This document shows positions 34,017 to 43,084 of a stretch of 64,000 bases of DNA, one piece after another. The notes under the pieces were generated by a model. The model saw only the letters and a program-made list of their open reading frames with translations, had not been told where the DNA came from and did no database searches. The position numbers and the translations under genes are program-made. This DNA comes from Enterobacter sp. C2 (lineage in GTDB: Bacteria > Pseudomonadota > Gammaproteobacteria > Enterobacterales > Enterobacteriaceae). The first letter of the stretch is position 1; every line of letters begins with the position of its first letter. The stretch lies in contig NZ_CP082269.1 in NCBI RefSeq assembly GCF_019880405.1, positions 2,294,001-2,358,000 of the forward strand, in the 5' to 3' direction.

Positions 34017-34033
34017 ACATACGCCACGTATAT
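34017..34033. promoter_or_regulatory. TetR operator O2
   Basis: A degenerate copy of O1 (ACATACGC-C-ACGTATAT), 29 nt downstream centre to centre. Two such sites near the promoters suggest cooperative repression. Confidence 0.65.
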
Positions 34034-34095
34034 TAAATCATCTATCCGTGCTGCGCTTTACGTTTTTTCATCCTGGATAAAGTAAAGGAAACCCT

Positions 34096-34494
34096 ATGAT
34101 TCAGCGCGAACCGATTTTTCCTGCCAGCCGACATGCTCTCTATGAAGAGCACGGCTACTCTGCCGCGATCCGTTCCGGCGATTTACTGTTTGTTTCCGGC
34201 CAGGTGGGAAGCCGCGCCGATGGCACACCGGAGCCGGATTTTGCTGCGCAGGTGCAGCTGGCGTTTGCTAACCTGAAAGCGACGCTGGCGGCAGCGGGCT
34301 GCACATTTGATGACCTGATTGATGTCACGACCTTCCATACCGACCCGCAAAATCAGTTTCCCACGATCATGCAGGTCAAAGAGTCTATTTTCCCCCATCC
34401 CCCCTATCCGAACTGGACAGCGGTAGGCGTGACCTGGCTCGCAGGATTTGATTTTGAAATCAAGGTCATAGCCCGAATCCCTGACCGTTCGTAA
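34096..34494 (+). CDS. RidA/YjgF-family protein
   Basis: 132 aa, the usual length. Trimeric enamine/imine deaminase fold: SGDLLFVSGQVGSRADG near residue 30 and TFDDLIDVTTFHTD near 73 are family blocks, but the Arg that marks catalytically active RidA (near residue 105) is not evident, so it may belong to a non-RidA (Rid4-7) branch. Paired with a NAD(P)-binding reductase under TetR control. Confidence 0.9.
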   Translation: MIQREPIFPASRHALYEEHGYSAAIRSGDLLFVSGQVGSRADGTPEPDFAAQVQLAFANLKATLAAAGCTFDDLIDVTTFHTDPQNQFPTIMQVKESIFPHPPYPNWTAVGVTWLAGFDFEIKVIARIPDRS

Positions 34495-34522
34495 CTTATC
34501 ACGTGAATGAGGAGATACGCTT

Positions 34523-35530
34523 ATGTCATTCGATCCGATTTTGTTAATGGGCGGTTCAGGTGCAATAGGGCGCCAGGCCGCTCGGGCAATACAGACCATT
34601 TATCCTGACGTTCCTCTGCTCATAGGAGGACGCGATCTTAGCAAAGCGCAGAACGCAGCGGCAGAAATGGGTCATGCGCAAGGTGTCGCGCTCGACACGG
34701 CCTCCGCAGACCTGGGCCTGGGTGAGCAAAACGTCAGCGCGGTAGTCGTTCTCTACAAGGATCACTCCCTTGCCGGTCTTCGCTTTGCCCAGTCGCGCGG
34801 CGTACCGCATCTGAGTATCTCGTCGGGAATATTCGAGATAGCCCCGGAAATTGCCAGATTTATGCATGCTCCGACGGCCTCGGCGATCGTGCTTGGCTAC
34901 GAGTGGCTGGTGGGCGCAACGACGGTGCCTGCGCTCCAGCTGGTAAAATCCTTTAGTCAGGTAGATGAGATCCGCATCGGCGCTCTGGTTGATGAAGAGG
35001 ATACCGGCGGCCCGGCAGTGGCCGCAGATTTCGAACATCTGAATCACCTCCTGCCTGCCGCGCTCACGCTCCGGGATGGTATCTGGCTTTGGCGCGAGGG
35101 CGATGACGCCAAAACCATTTTCTCCGCGCTGGACGGCACTGAAATTAACGCCGCCGGCTTCTCCTCAATCGACGTGACGGGTCTGGCAGCCGCTACCGGC
35201 GCGCGCAGCGTTCAGTTCAACCTGGGTCAGGGGGTTAGTTCGAGCCGACGTAAAGGCGGCGCATTATCAACGGAGATCCTGCTGGATATTTCTGGTTTGG
35301 ATAACGCTGGCCAGGCCCTTCACACCCGACACGCGGTAGTGCATCCAGGCGGCGCAGCACCGCTGACGGGGATGGGGATAGCCTTGATCCTTGAACGGCT
35401 GCTCGGGCTGGATGGCAAACCGCCGGTAGCGCCAGGCTTATACTTCCCTTATCAGATCCTGGATGCCTCACACTACCTGGCGCATCTGGCGCAGGAAGGC
35501 GGAGAAGTTCTGGACCTGGCTTCGTCATAA
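34523..35530 (+). CDS. Saccharopine-dehydrogenase-like NAD(P)-binding oxidoreductase
   Basis: 335 aa. A Rossmann fold starts at residue ~7 (LLMGGSGAIGRQAARAI), and IGGRDLSKAQ gives the nucleotide-binding second strand. The C-terminal half is the mixed domain of the saccharopine-dehydrogenase-like family. GAGGAG is the RBS, 28 nt after ridA, so they form an operon. Substrate unknown; an imine or enamine intermediate shared with the RidA protein is a reasonable guess. Confidence 0.82.
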   Translation: MSFDPILLMGGSGAIGRQAARAIQTIYPDVPLLIGGRDLSKAQNAAAEMGHAQGVALDTASADLGLGEQNVSAVVVLYKDHSLAGLRFAQSRGVPHLSISSGIFEIAPEIARFMHAPTASAIVLGYEWLVGATTVPALQLVKSFSQVDEIRIGALVDEEDTGGPAVAADFEHLNHLLPAALTLRDGIWLWREGDDAKTIFSALDGTEINAAGFSSIDVTGLAAATGARSVQFNLGQGVSSSRRKGGALSTEILLDISGLDNAGQALHTRHAVVHPGGAAPLTGMGIALILERLLGLDGKPPVAPGLYFPYQILDASHYLAHLAQEGGEVLDLASS

Positions 35531-35602
35531 AAACCTCGTTTGCATCACTCACCGGCGAGCTACCCCTTCGCCCGCCGGTGCCCTCTTCTGCCGAAGTTAC
35601 TA

Positions 35603-36097
35603 TTACGGATTTTCACCCAATACTTTGTTAATGGCGTCGGTGCCGCACCGGTCGTCAGACTCTGCGCCCCCGGTTCCCGCCATGCCCACGGCACCAATTA
35701 CCTGACCGCGATACTTAACCGGTACGCCGCCGCCCAGAAGCAGTAATTCATTAACGGTATTGAGGTTAACGGAGTCAGGTGACGATTGCGCCTTAATAGC
35801 AAGCTGTTTAGTGGGCGTTTTCGTCGATAGCGCGGTGTAGGCCTTACGCCATGCGGCCTGGGTATTATGCGGTCCTACGTTATCATCTCTCATCAGCGCA
35901 ACCAGGTTTCCGCCACGATCCACGACGGCCGCTACCCCCTGACGGTTCATACCATGACAGACAGACAGCGCTTCCGTAACCAGCTTGTTGCCAAGCTCCT
36001 GCGTCATGTCATAGACAGCTGCTGGCCCGGCAGCAACGGCCATGCCTGGAGCCGCGAGCAGCATAGCAAGGGACAGAGCAGCGATCGGCTTTTTCAT
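35603..36097 (-). CDS. Periplasmic GlcG/HbpS-family protein
   Basis: 164 aa from the ATG at 36097 (AGGAG 8 nt upstream). Signal peptide (MKKPIAALSLAMLLAAPGMAVAA) followed by the GlcG/HbpS domain (VAAVVDRGGNLVALMRDDNV, LGGGVPVKYRGQVIGAVGMAGTGG, DDRCGTDAINKV). Family members bind haem or cobalamin in some species; here that is not shown. Monocistronic. Confidence 0.88.
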   Translation of the reverse strand: MKKPIAALSLAMLLAAPGMAVAAGPAAVYDMTQELGNKLVTEALSVCHGMNRQGVAAVVDRGGNLVALMRDDNVGPHNTQAAWRKAYTALSTKTPTKQLAIKAQSSPDSVNLNTVNELLLLGGGVPVKYRGQVIGAVGMAGTGGAESDDRCGTDAINKVLGENP

Positions 36098-36284
36098 TTT
36101 TAATTCTCCTGGGTTAATCACCCTGCTGTTATACCCGCCCGGCGGCCCCGATCACCTGACAGGAGCATGACAATATTGTCATCTGGCGCTCAAACCAGCG
36201 CTCACTCTTCCGATACTTCGCGCAGAAAAGGAGGTATGTCCTAACATGATTAAGTAGGCCATCACACATAACCGAGAGGAAAAT

Positions 36285-37124
36285 ATGAAAGTTCATCATC
36301 TTAACTGCGGGTGTATGTGTCCGGTAGGCGGCGCACTATTTGATGGTTTCAGTAAGGGCGTGTTTGCCCATTTGGTATGTCACTGTCTGCTTATTGAGAC
36401 TGACCGGGACGGATTGGTGCTGGTCGATACAGGGTTTGGCCGGGACGATGTCCGTCAGCCGGAAAAACGGCTGTCAGGCTTTTTCCGGGTCATGAATAAT
36501 ATTCAAAGGCGGGAAGCACTGACGGCCCGTTCACGTATAGAAGCACTGGGCTTCAGGGCAGAAGATGTCCGGCACATCATCCTTACGCATCTTGATTTTG
36601 ACCATGCGGGTGGGCTGACAGATTTTCCTCACGCCCAGATACACCTGCTGCAAACAGAAATCGACACTGCACAGCAGCGGCACAGCTGGTTAGCACGCGA
36701 GCGCTATCGCCCTGGGCAGTGGAGCGGGATATCAGGCTGGACAGGCTACAAACCGCAGGGGGAAACATGGTACGGCTTCGAGGCGGTTACGGCCCTGCAA
36801 GGGTTGCCCCCGGAGATCCTGCTGGTCCCCCTGGCAGGCCACACCACTGGGCATGCGGGTATTGCCGTAAGCCAGCCAAACGGGTGGCTACTGCATGGGG
36901 GTGATGCCTGGTTCTACCGCGGCGAAATGGACCTGCAAAAACCGCACTGCACGCCCGGCCTGCGTTTTTATCAGTGGATGATGGCGATGGATAACGGCAC
37001 GAGACACCGTACACAACAGCAGTTACGGGAGCTGTTTGGTCGCTATAAGCAAGAGATCACCTTCTTTTGCAGCCATGATGCCAAAGAGTTAACCGCCTTC
37101 GATTTGCATAATGAAAGCGATTAA
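36285..37124 (+). CDS. MBL-fold metallohydrolase (lactonase-like)
   Basis: 279 aa. The metallo-beta-lactamase motif THLDFDHAGG (H-x-H-x-D-H) starts near residue 103; further ligands are likely at PLAGHTTGH, LLHGGDAW and FFCSHD. HxDFDHAGG plus the N-terminal VDTGFG match the AHL-lactonase/quorum-quenching branch, but many relatives have other esters as substrates. A good GAGAGGAAAAT RBS precedes the ATG. Confidence 0.88.
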   Translation: MKVHHLNCGCMCPVGGALFDGFSKGVFAHLVCHCLLIETDRDGLVLVDTGFGRDDVRQPEKRLSGFFRVMNNIQRREALTARSRIEALGFRAEDVRHIILTHLDFDHAGGLTDFPHAQIHLLQTEIDTAQQRHSWLARERYRPGQWSGISGWTGYKPQGETWYGFEAVTALQGLPPEILLVPLAGHTTGHAGIAVSQPNGWLLHGGDAWFYRGEMDLQKPHCTPGLRFYQWMMAMDNGTRHRTQQQLRELFGRYKQEITFFCSHDAKELTAFDLHNESD

Positions 37125-37202
37125 CGCTGCGTGATCGATATGCCTCTGAGGAAAGCGTCTTTAAGGTCAGATTATGTATGCGGTCGTTCCATGACAAAGC
37201 AT

Positions 37203-37757
37203 TTATTGCGCCTGGATCCCACTCAGGAACAGATCGACCAGATGGGCAATGCGCGTCGTTGAGGCATTCTCCTGTTCGGCTGCCAGGGAAACGGCGATGA
37301 CCATGTAAACCATATCGTCAAAGGTGATATCGCTCCGAAAGGCACCGGCCTGCTGCCCGCGGCTCAGCAGTCTGCGCCCCTCCTCTGTTACCGCCATACA
37401 GCCCGGCGTACCGCTCTGGAGAACCGTGCCAAGGGATGACGCCAGCCCCCGCCAGATTTGCGTGTTCCGCACCAGTCCTTCCAAAAAAGCGCATATCGTG
37501 CTGAACGGATCGCGCGCGTCATCTCCTGCACGGCTCGCCTGTGCAAAAGCAAGAAGCCGTGCATTCCATGCGGTCGCCAGCAGGGCTTCGCGCGACGGAA
37601 AGCGTCGATAGAGCGTGCCAATGCCAACCCCTGCGCGTCGGGCGACCTCTTCCAGCGACGCACCTGCGCCTTGCTCAAGAAATACCGTTTCGGCGGCAGC
37701 AAGAATACGCTCGCGGTTGCGCTGCGCATCGGCGCGTAAGCCCGCTTCGTTATCCAT
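37203..37757 (-). CDS. TetR-family repressor of the adjacent SDR gene
   Basis: 184 aa; helix-turn-helix ASLEEVARRAGVGIGTLYRRFPSREALL at residues ~34-61, and a C-terminal domain of the YbjK/SbtR-like type. Divergent from the SDR gene with a perfect 10-bp inverted repeat between them. Confidence 0.93.
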   Translation of the reverse strand: MDNEAGLRADAQRNRERILAAAETVFLEQGAGASLEEVARRAGVGIGTLYRRFPSREALLATAWNARLLAFAQASRAGDDARDPFSTICAFLEGLVRNTQIWRGLASSLGTVLQSGTPGCMAVTEEGRRLLSRGQQAGAFRSDITFDDMVYMVIAVSLAAEQENASTTRIAHLVDLFLSGIQAQ

Positions 37758-37802
37758 TTTGTGCCCTCGTTGTTGAACGATAAGCGGAGGCTACTACTAT
37801 TT

Positions 37803-37829
37803 ATTAAGTGGAACAATCCTCCACTTAAT
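37803..37829. promoter_or_regulatory. Operator of the TetR/SDR pair
   Basis: ATTAAGTGGA and TCCACTTAAT form perfect 10-bp arms around a 7-nt spacer, 14 nt before the SDR start and 45 nt before the TetR start. Binding here would block both promoters. Confidence 0.8.
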
Positions 37830-37843
37830 GAAAAGGTGATGAA

Positions 37844-38587
37844 ATGAGCCAAAAATTTGCCAAAAAAGTCGTGGTAATTACCGGTGGCAGCGACGGGATC
37901 GGTCTGGCGACAGCAAAACGCTTTGCCGTAGAGGGCGCACAGGTGTATGTGACGGCGCGCCGTCAGGAACCGCTGGATATCGCAGTGAAGGAGATCGGTC
38001 ACGGGGCAGTTGGCATACAGGGAGACGTTGCCGATCCTGCCAGCCTTGATCGACTTTATGAGCGCATCGCACACGAGCGTGGCCGGATCGATGTCGTTTT
38101 CGCCAATGCTGGCATCTCCGAATCCGCAGCGCTTGATGAGATAGACGACGCCCACGTTGACCGGGTGTTCAGCGTCAATGTCAAAGGTACGCTCTACACG
38201 GTGCAGAAAGCGCTTCCGCTAATGACCACCGGCGGCACGGTGATCCTTGCCGGTTCGGTGGCGGGCAGCAAGGGCATCGCCAGCCTGTCGGTATACAGCG
38301 CGACGAAAGCCGCCATCCGCTCATTTGCTCGCACCTGGACCACCGATCTGAAAGCGCGTGGCATCCGGGTGAACGTGGTTTCGCCGGGGATGATCCTCAC
38401 TCCGGCGATGCAGGCCTATTTACAGGCCAATGACGGCATTGAAGAGGTTTTCCAAAATATGGCGCCGTTCGGCCGGCTGGGCGACGTAGATGAAGTCGCC
38501 AGCGCCGTACTGTTCCTGGCCTCTGACGAGAGTCGATTCGTTGCAGGGGACGAGCTATTCGTGGATGGCGGCGTGATGGCGGTCTGA
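37844..38587 (+). CDS. Classical SDR oxidoreductase
   Basis: 247 aa. NADP/NAD-binding TGGSDGIGLA near residue 15, NAG at ~87, catalytic Ser/Tyr/Lys with YSATK near 150, and the PG motif after it. Substrate unknown. TetR-controlled SDRs of this type often answer to small electrophiles or quinones. Confidence 0.92.
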   Translation: MSQKFAKKVVVITGGSDGIGLATAKRFAVEGAQVYVTARRQEPLDIAVKEIGHGAVGIQGDVADPASLDRLYERIAHERGRIDVVFANAGISESAALDEIDDAHVDRVFSVNVKGTLYTVQKALPLMTTGGTVILAGSVAGSKGIASLSVYSATKAAIRSFARTWTTDLKARGIRVNVVSPGMILTPAMQAYLQANDGIEEVFQNMAPFGRLGDVDEVASAVLFLASDESRFVAGDELFVDGGVMAV

Positions 38588-39424
38588 AGCGCCACCGTAA
38601 GACAAGGATTGTCTTACCTGCTCGTCAACTTTATGGCGGCTCTCTTCATTTGCCGGGTTAAAAACCAGCATCGCCAGATCGGGCCGCCCTTCTACCATAA
38701 ACGTTGAAAACTCCAGCTCTATCGCCCCCGCCTGCGGGTGATTAATACGTTTCACACCCTCACCGTGGCTGGCGACATTATTGCTGCGCCACAGAGCGTC
38801 AAATTCATGGCTCTGACGGGAAAGCTCGCCAATCAGGCTGGCCGTTTCCGCCGATTCGCCCGCCCGCGCCACGTCAGCGCGAAACGCACTCACCACCAGC
38901 CGCGATACGGCCTGCCAGTCACCCTGCCTCTGGCGTACTTCCGGGTCGAGAAACAGGCGACGCAGCACATTACGCTCTGAATACGGTAGCTGCTCATAGT
39001 CGGTCAACACGCAGGCGGCGGCACGATTCCAGGCGATTACATCCCAGGTGATGGTTTTAATCAGCGCCGGAACGCTAAACGCCTCCAGCACCCGTTGCAG
39101 GCGCGGCGTGATATCCGTAGAGAGCGTGAAATAGGTCTCTGGCGGATGGCCAAACGCCAGAATGAACAGGTGTTCGCGTTCAGCCCCCGTCAGGCGTAGC
39201 CCGCTGGCGATGCGGTTAAGCACCTCACGCGACGGTGCGCCGCCGCGCCCCTGCTCAAGCCAGGTGTACCAGGTGGGGCTGATATGGGCGAGCTGCGCCA
39301 CCTCTTCACGGCGTAGCCCCGGCGTGCGCCGCCTGCCAGCGATAAAACCAAATGCCGCAGGATCAAGACGCACGCGCTGCGCCCGCAGAAAGTCGCCCAG
39401 CGACCGCATTGCCGTTTGCATCAT
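38555..39424 (-). CDS. MmyB-like helix-turn-helix regulator
   Basis: 289 aa; N-terminal XRE-type helix-turn-helix (LRREEVAQLAHISPTWYTWLEQGRG, residues ~34-58) and a C-terminal MmyB-type PAS-like ligand domain (YFTLSTDITPRLQRVLEAF and on), a pattern common in regulators beside SDR or epimerase genes. Starts at 39424 or 39421. It is divergent from the epimerase gene, and its 3' end overlaps the SDR gene by 33 nt. Confidence 0.9.
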   Translation of the reverse strand: MMQTAMRSLGDFLRAQRVRLDPAAFGFIAGRRRTPGLRREEVAQLAHISPTWYTWLEQGRGGAPSREVLNRIASGLRLTGAEREHLFILAFGHPPETYFTLSTDITPRLQRVLEAFSVPALIKTITWDVIAWNRAAACVLTDYEQLPYSERNVLRRLFLDPEVRQRQGDWQAVSRLVVSAFRADVARAGESAETASLIGELSRQSHEFDALWRSNNVASHGEGVKRINHPQAGAIELEFSTFMVEGRPDLAMLVFNPANEESRHKVDEQVRQSLSYGGASDRHHAAIHE

Positions 39425-39494
39425 CGTTATCCTGTTAAGATTTATACCCTGATAATGTCTCTACTTTTACCGTCTGACTATAGCGCTACTCTGG

Positions 39495-39507
39495 TTGGGT
39501 AACCCAA
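39495..39507. promoter_or_regulatory. Palindrome between MmyB-like regulator and epimerase genes
   Basis: TTGGGT-A-ACCCAA, a perfect 13-bp palindrome, 15 nt upstream of the epimerase start. A candidate operator for the MmyB-like protein. Confidence 0.5.
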
Positions 39508-39521
39508 TCTGGAGGTAGATT

Positions 39522-40427
39522 ATGCGAGTATTTCTAACTGGCGCAAGCGGGTTTATCGGCTCCCGTATTCTGGCTGAGTTGTTGGCAGCCGGGCATCAGG
39601 TAACGGGCCTTGCCCGCTCGGATAGCAGCGCACAGGCGCTTAAGGCCGCCGGAGCCGACGTCCATCGTGGTACGCTGGAGGAGCCAGATACCCTGGCCAC
39701 CGCAGCGCAGCATGCCGATGCGGTGATCCATACCGCGTTTGACCATGACTTTGGCCGTTTCGCCGAGAACTGTGAACAAGACCGACGCGTTATCCGCGCC
39801 ATGGGCCAGGCGCTGAAGGGTAGTAATCGGCCATTAATTATCACTTCCGGCACCGGCATCGGCGACGACAGCCCTGATGCGCTGGCGCAGGAAGAACAGT
39901 TCAATTCTGACAGCCTGAACCCCAGAGTAGCCTCTGAAGTTGAAGGCAATGCACTGCTCGCCGCAGGCGTTAACATGCGAGTTGTACGCCTGCCGCAGGT
40001 ACATGACACCATACGCCAGGGATTAATCACGTATTACATTCAGCACGCCGTGGAAAAAGGCGTCGTCGCCTACATCGACGAAGGCAACAACGTCTGGTCG
40101 GCAGCCCACGTCAGCGATGTCGCAAAGCTCTATCGGCTGGTACTGGAGCGCGGTGAAAACGGTAAACGCTACCATGCCGTGGCGGAGGAAGGCGTTCCTA
40201 TGCGGCAGATTGCCGAACGGTTAGCGAATAAACTTAATCTGCCGCAGATATCCCTCTCCCCGGCAGAAGCACAAGCCCATTTTGGCTGGTTAGCTATTTT
40301 TGTCGGAAAAAACCTGCGCGCCTCATCTGCGTGGACCCGCCAGCATCTAAGCTGGCATCCCACCGGCCCCAGCCTGCTGGAAGATTTGCAGGATATGGAT
40401 TACGCGCCGCTGTTATCCTTCCGCTAG
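39522..40427 (+). CDS. NAD-dependent epimerase/dehydratase family protein (extended SDR)
   Basis: 301 aa. GASGFIGSRIL near residue 7 binds the nucleotide; an ISTAGT-like IITSGTGIGDD block follows near 107. The catalytic YxxxK is not clear, so it may be an atypical SDR. TetR/MmyB-style divergent control; substrate unknown. Sequence after the stop has a CCGGCCC/GGGGCCGG hairpin (40434-40458) as probable terminator. Confidence 0.87.
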   Translation: MRVFLTGASGFIGSRILAELLAAGHQVTGLARSDSSAQALKAAGADVHRGTLEEPDTLATAAQHADAVIHTAFDHDFGRFAENCEQDRRVIRAMGQALKGSNRPLIITSGTGIGDDSPDALAQEEQFNSDSLNPRVASEVEGNALLAAGVNMRVVRLPQVHDTIRQGLITYYIQHAVEKGVVAYIDEGNNVWSAAHVSDVAKLYRLVLERGENGKRYHAVAEEGVPMRQIAERLANKLNLPQISLSPAEAQAHFGWLAIFVGKNLRASSAWTRQHLSWHPTGPSLLEDLQDMDYAPLLSFR

Positions 40428-40482
40428 CCCCTCTCCGGCCCTACCGCTATGGGGCCGGTGACTCTCCATGTTGACTACCGCT

Positions 40483-40533
40483 CAACAACTCCCCAACCCA
40501 GGATATTGCATCCTGGCTTGAGAAGTTGTTTTA
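40483..40533. repeat. Nested inverted repeat between epimerase and mppA
   Basis: An outer pair (CAACAACT / AGTTGTT) encloses a perfect inner stem (CCAGGAT-ATTGC-ATCCTGG), followed by TTTT on the + strand. It can serve as a bidirectional terminator for these convergent genes. Confidence 0.6.
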
Positions 40534-40567
40534 ACCGCCTCTATCCACAGACAGGGGGCAGCACCTG

Positions 40568-42184
40568 CTAGTGCGCTTCGATATACATCGTCCGGGTGTA
40601 GGCCACGTCCTCAGGGTTATTGATCGGATAGCCCTTCAACCAGGGCTTGATCAGTCGCCCATTGGTGTATTGATAAATTGGCGCAATGGGTGCTTCCCGC
40701 GCCAGAATCTTCTCTGCCGTGTTGTAATCCACGTTGCGCGCTTTGGCGGTCGGCTCCATCGCCGCCTGCTTCATCACCTTGTCATAGGCCGGATCGTTGA
40801 AACGGGAGATGTTACCGGTGTGGGTGGACGTCAGCAGCGACAGGAAGGTGGACGGCTCGTTGTAGTCCCCTACCCACGACGCGCGGATCACATCGAAGTT
40901 GCCGGTGTTGCGACTATCGATATAGGTCTTCCACTCCTGATTTTGCAGCTTCACGTCTACCCCGAGGTTTTTGCGCCACATCGAGGCCACGGCAATAGCG
41001 ATCTTTTGATGGTTCTCAGAGGTGTTATACAGCAGGGTCAGCTTCAGCGGACGGCTCGGCCCATAGCCCGCCGCCTGCAGCAGCGTTTTAGCCTGCACGT
41101 TCAGCTCGGCCTGGCTCAGCTGCTCTAATTCTGAAGGATCGGGCGTGAAGCCTGCGGTCACATCGGGAGTAAAGCGCCAGGCGGGCTTCTCGCCCGTTCC
41201 CAGCACCTTCTCTGCCATCAGGCGGCGATCGATAGTCATGCTCAGCGCCAGGCGCACGCGGGCATCAGCGGTCGGGCCCTTCTGGGTGTTAAAGGCATAG
41301 TAATAGGTGCCCAGCTGCGGCGGGGTATAGACCTGGCCGGGGATATCCTTGAGCAGCTTCTGATAGAGGTTTTTCGGGAAGGACTCGGTGATATCGATAT
41401 CCCCTGCCAGATAGCGCTTGGTTGCCGCCGACTCCTGGTTAATGGGAATAAAGGTGACGGATTTGATCACCGTTTTGCCGTTATCCCAGTAGTGAGCGTT
41501 AGGCTCCAGTACCAGTTTCTCGTTAACCACGCGATCCTTGAGCACGTAGGCCCCGTTACCTACCAGCTTGCCCGGCTGGGTCCACGCCTTGTCACTCTCG
41601 ACGTTGGCTTTTTGCACCGGGTAGAAGGCAAAGCTGGCGGCCAGGTTAGCAAACCACGGCAGCGGGTTATCAAGCTGTACGCGCAGGGTATGCGGGTCAA
41701 CCGCCGTCACCGCCAGCGTGTCCGGCGTGGCTTTGCCATCGATGATGTTCTGTGCATTGCCGATGCCGGCCAGCGCGGCAAACCAGGCAAAAGGCGATGT
41801 GATTTTAGGATCGACCAGCCGCTGCCAGCTGTAGACAAAGTCCTGGGCGGTAACCGGCGAGCCGTCTGACCAGCGGGCGTCTTTGCGCAGGGTAAAGGTC
41901 CAGCTTCGGTTATCGCTGGTGCTCCATTTGGTTGCCACGCCGGGGATAATCTCCCCCTTCTCATTCTGGTTTACCAGCCCCTCATAGAGATCGCGGATCA
42001 CCTGAATCTCCGGCAGCCCAACGGCTTTAGCAGGATCAAGAGTGGCAGGCTCATCTTTAATATGACGCACCAGCGTCTGCTCCGGCGCCAGCCTGGTTCC
42101 GGCAGGCACGTCTGCGGCAAAGGAGGGTGAAGAGAGACCGGATAGCCACAGCGCAGCGCAAAGAAGGGAGACGGGATATTTCAT
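40568..42184 (-). CDS. mppA: Periplasmic murein-tripeptide-binding protein MppA
   Basis: 538 aa; signal peptide MKYPVSLLCAALWLSGLSSP plus ASFA-type cut near residue 23. OppA-family binding protein: EPATLDPAKAVGLPEIQVIRDLYEGLV near the start and LDCxx-like membrane-permease contact regions through the body. Binds L-Ala-gamma-D-Glu-meso-Dap and passes it to the Opp permease for murein recycling. Divergent from mpaA (186 nt between), the same genes and pathway as in E. coli. Confidence 0.95.
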   Translation of the reverse strand: MKYPVSLLCAALWLSGLSSPSFAADVPAGTRLAPEQTLVRHIKDEPATLDPAKAVGLPEIQVIRDLYEGLVNQNEKGEIIPGVATKWSTSDNRSWTFTLRKDARWSDGSPVTAQDFVYSWQRLVDPKITSPFAWFAALAGIGNAQNIIDGKATPDTLAVTAVDPHTLRVQLDNPLPWFANLAASFAFYPVQKANVESDKAWTQPGKLVGNGAYVLKDRVVNEKLVLEPNAHYWDNGKTVIKSVTFIPINQESAATKRYLAGDIDITESFPKNLYQKLLKDIPGQVYTPPQLGTYYYAFNTQKGPTADARVRLALSMTIDRRLMAEKVLGTGEKPAWRFTPDVTAGFTPDPSELEQLSQAELNVQAKTLLQAAGYGPSRPLKLTLLYNTSENHQKIAIAVASMWRKNLGVDVKLQNQEWKTYIDSRNTGNFDVIRASWVGDYNEPSTFLSLLTSTHTGNISRFNDPAYDKVMKQAAMEPTAKARNVDYNTAEKILAREAPIAPIYQYTNGRLIKPWLKGYPINNPEDVAYTRTMYIEAH

Positions 42185-42370
42185 GAGATGGCCCTATAGC
42201 AAATGCCCAGAGAAAAGATGGGATAATTATTTGTTTTCGCATGGAGAAATGCAAACGGCTTAGCAAGATAAGGTGATATTTACTGCCTCGCTCGCATCCT
42301 GAATGAAACAATTTGAAAAGCGCTGCGCTTTGCCTAACACTTTGTTTATCCCCTGTCTGAAAGGATTGCT

Positions 42371-43084
42371 ATGACCGCCTCACGCCCACGCGCCGAACGG
42401 GGCGCCTTTGCTACGGTAATGGAGCACTATGGTCGTTCGCGACTCGGCGCGCCGCTTGTCTGGTTCCCCGCCCCCGTTCCCTCCAGAGAAAGCGGGCTGA
42501 TCCTCGCCGGCACGCACGGGGACGAGAGCGCGGCTGTTGTCACCCTCTCCTGTGCGTTGCGTACGCTTGAACCTGCCCTGCGCCATCACCATGTCGTGCT
42601 GGCGGTGAATCCCGACGGCTGCCAGCTTGGTCTGCGGGCCAACGCCCAGGGGGTCGATCTCAACCGCAACTTTCCCGCCGCTAACTGGCGGGCCGGGGAG
42701 ACCGTCTATCGCTGGAACAGTGCCGCCAGCGCCCGGGACGTGGTGCTGCTGGCGGGTGATGCGCCGGGCTCTGAACCGGAAACCCAAAGCCTGTGCCAGC
42801 TTATTCACCGCCTGCACCCAGCCTGGGTAGTGTCGTTTCACGATCCGCTGGCCTGCATTGAGGATCCTACCCAAAGCCCGCTGGGAAACTGGCTCGCCGG
42901 GGCGTTTGCCTTGCCGCTGGTGCGGAGCGTCGGCTATGAAACGCCCGGCTCGTTCGGCAGCTGGTGCGCCGATATTGGCCTGCACTGCATCACCGCCGAG
43001 CTGCCGCCGATCTCAAACGATGAGGCCAGCGAGCGCTATTTGCAGGCGATGACGCGCCTGCTGCGCTGGACGGATCAGAGGTGA
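42371..43084 (+). CDS. mpaA: Murein tripeptide amidase A
   Basis: 237 aa (E. coli 242). Zinc carboxypeptidase fold of the M14 family: GTHGDESA has ligands His49 and Glu52, VDLNRNFPAA follows, and the catalytic Glu is in the TAELPP region near the C-terminus. Hydrolyses the gamma-D-Glu-Dap bond of the tripeptide in the cytoplasm. Overlaps the convergent ycjG by 10 nt. Confidence 0.95.
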   Translation: MTASRPRAERGAFATVMEHYGRSRLGAPLVWFPAPVPSRESGLILAGTHGDESAAVVTLSCALRTLEPALRHHHVVLAVNPDGCQLGLRANAQGVDLNRNFPAANWRAGETVYRWNSAASARDVVLLAGDAPGSEPETQSLCQLIHRLHPAWVVSFHDPLACIEDPTQSPLGNWLAGAFALPLVRSVGYETPGSFGSWCADIGLHCITAELPPISNDEASERYLQAMTRLLRWTDQR

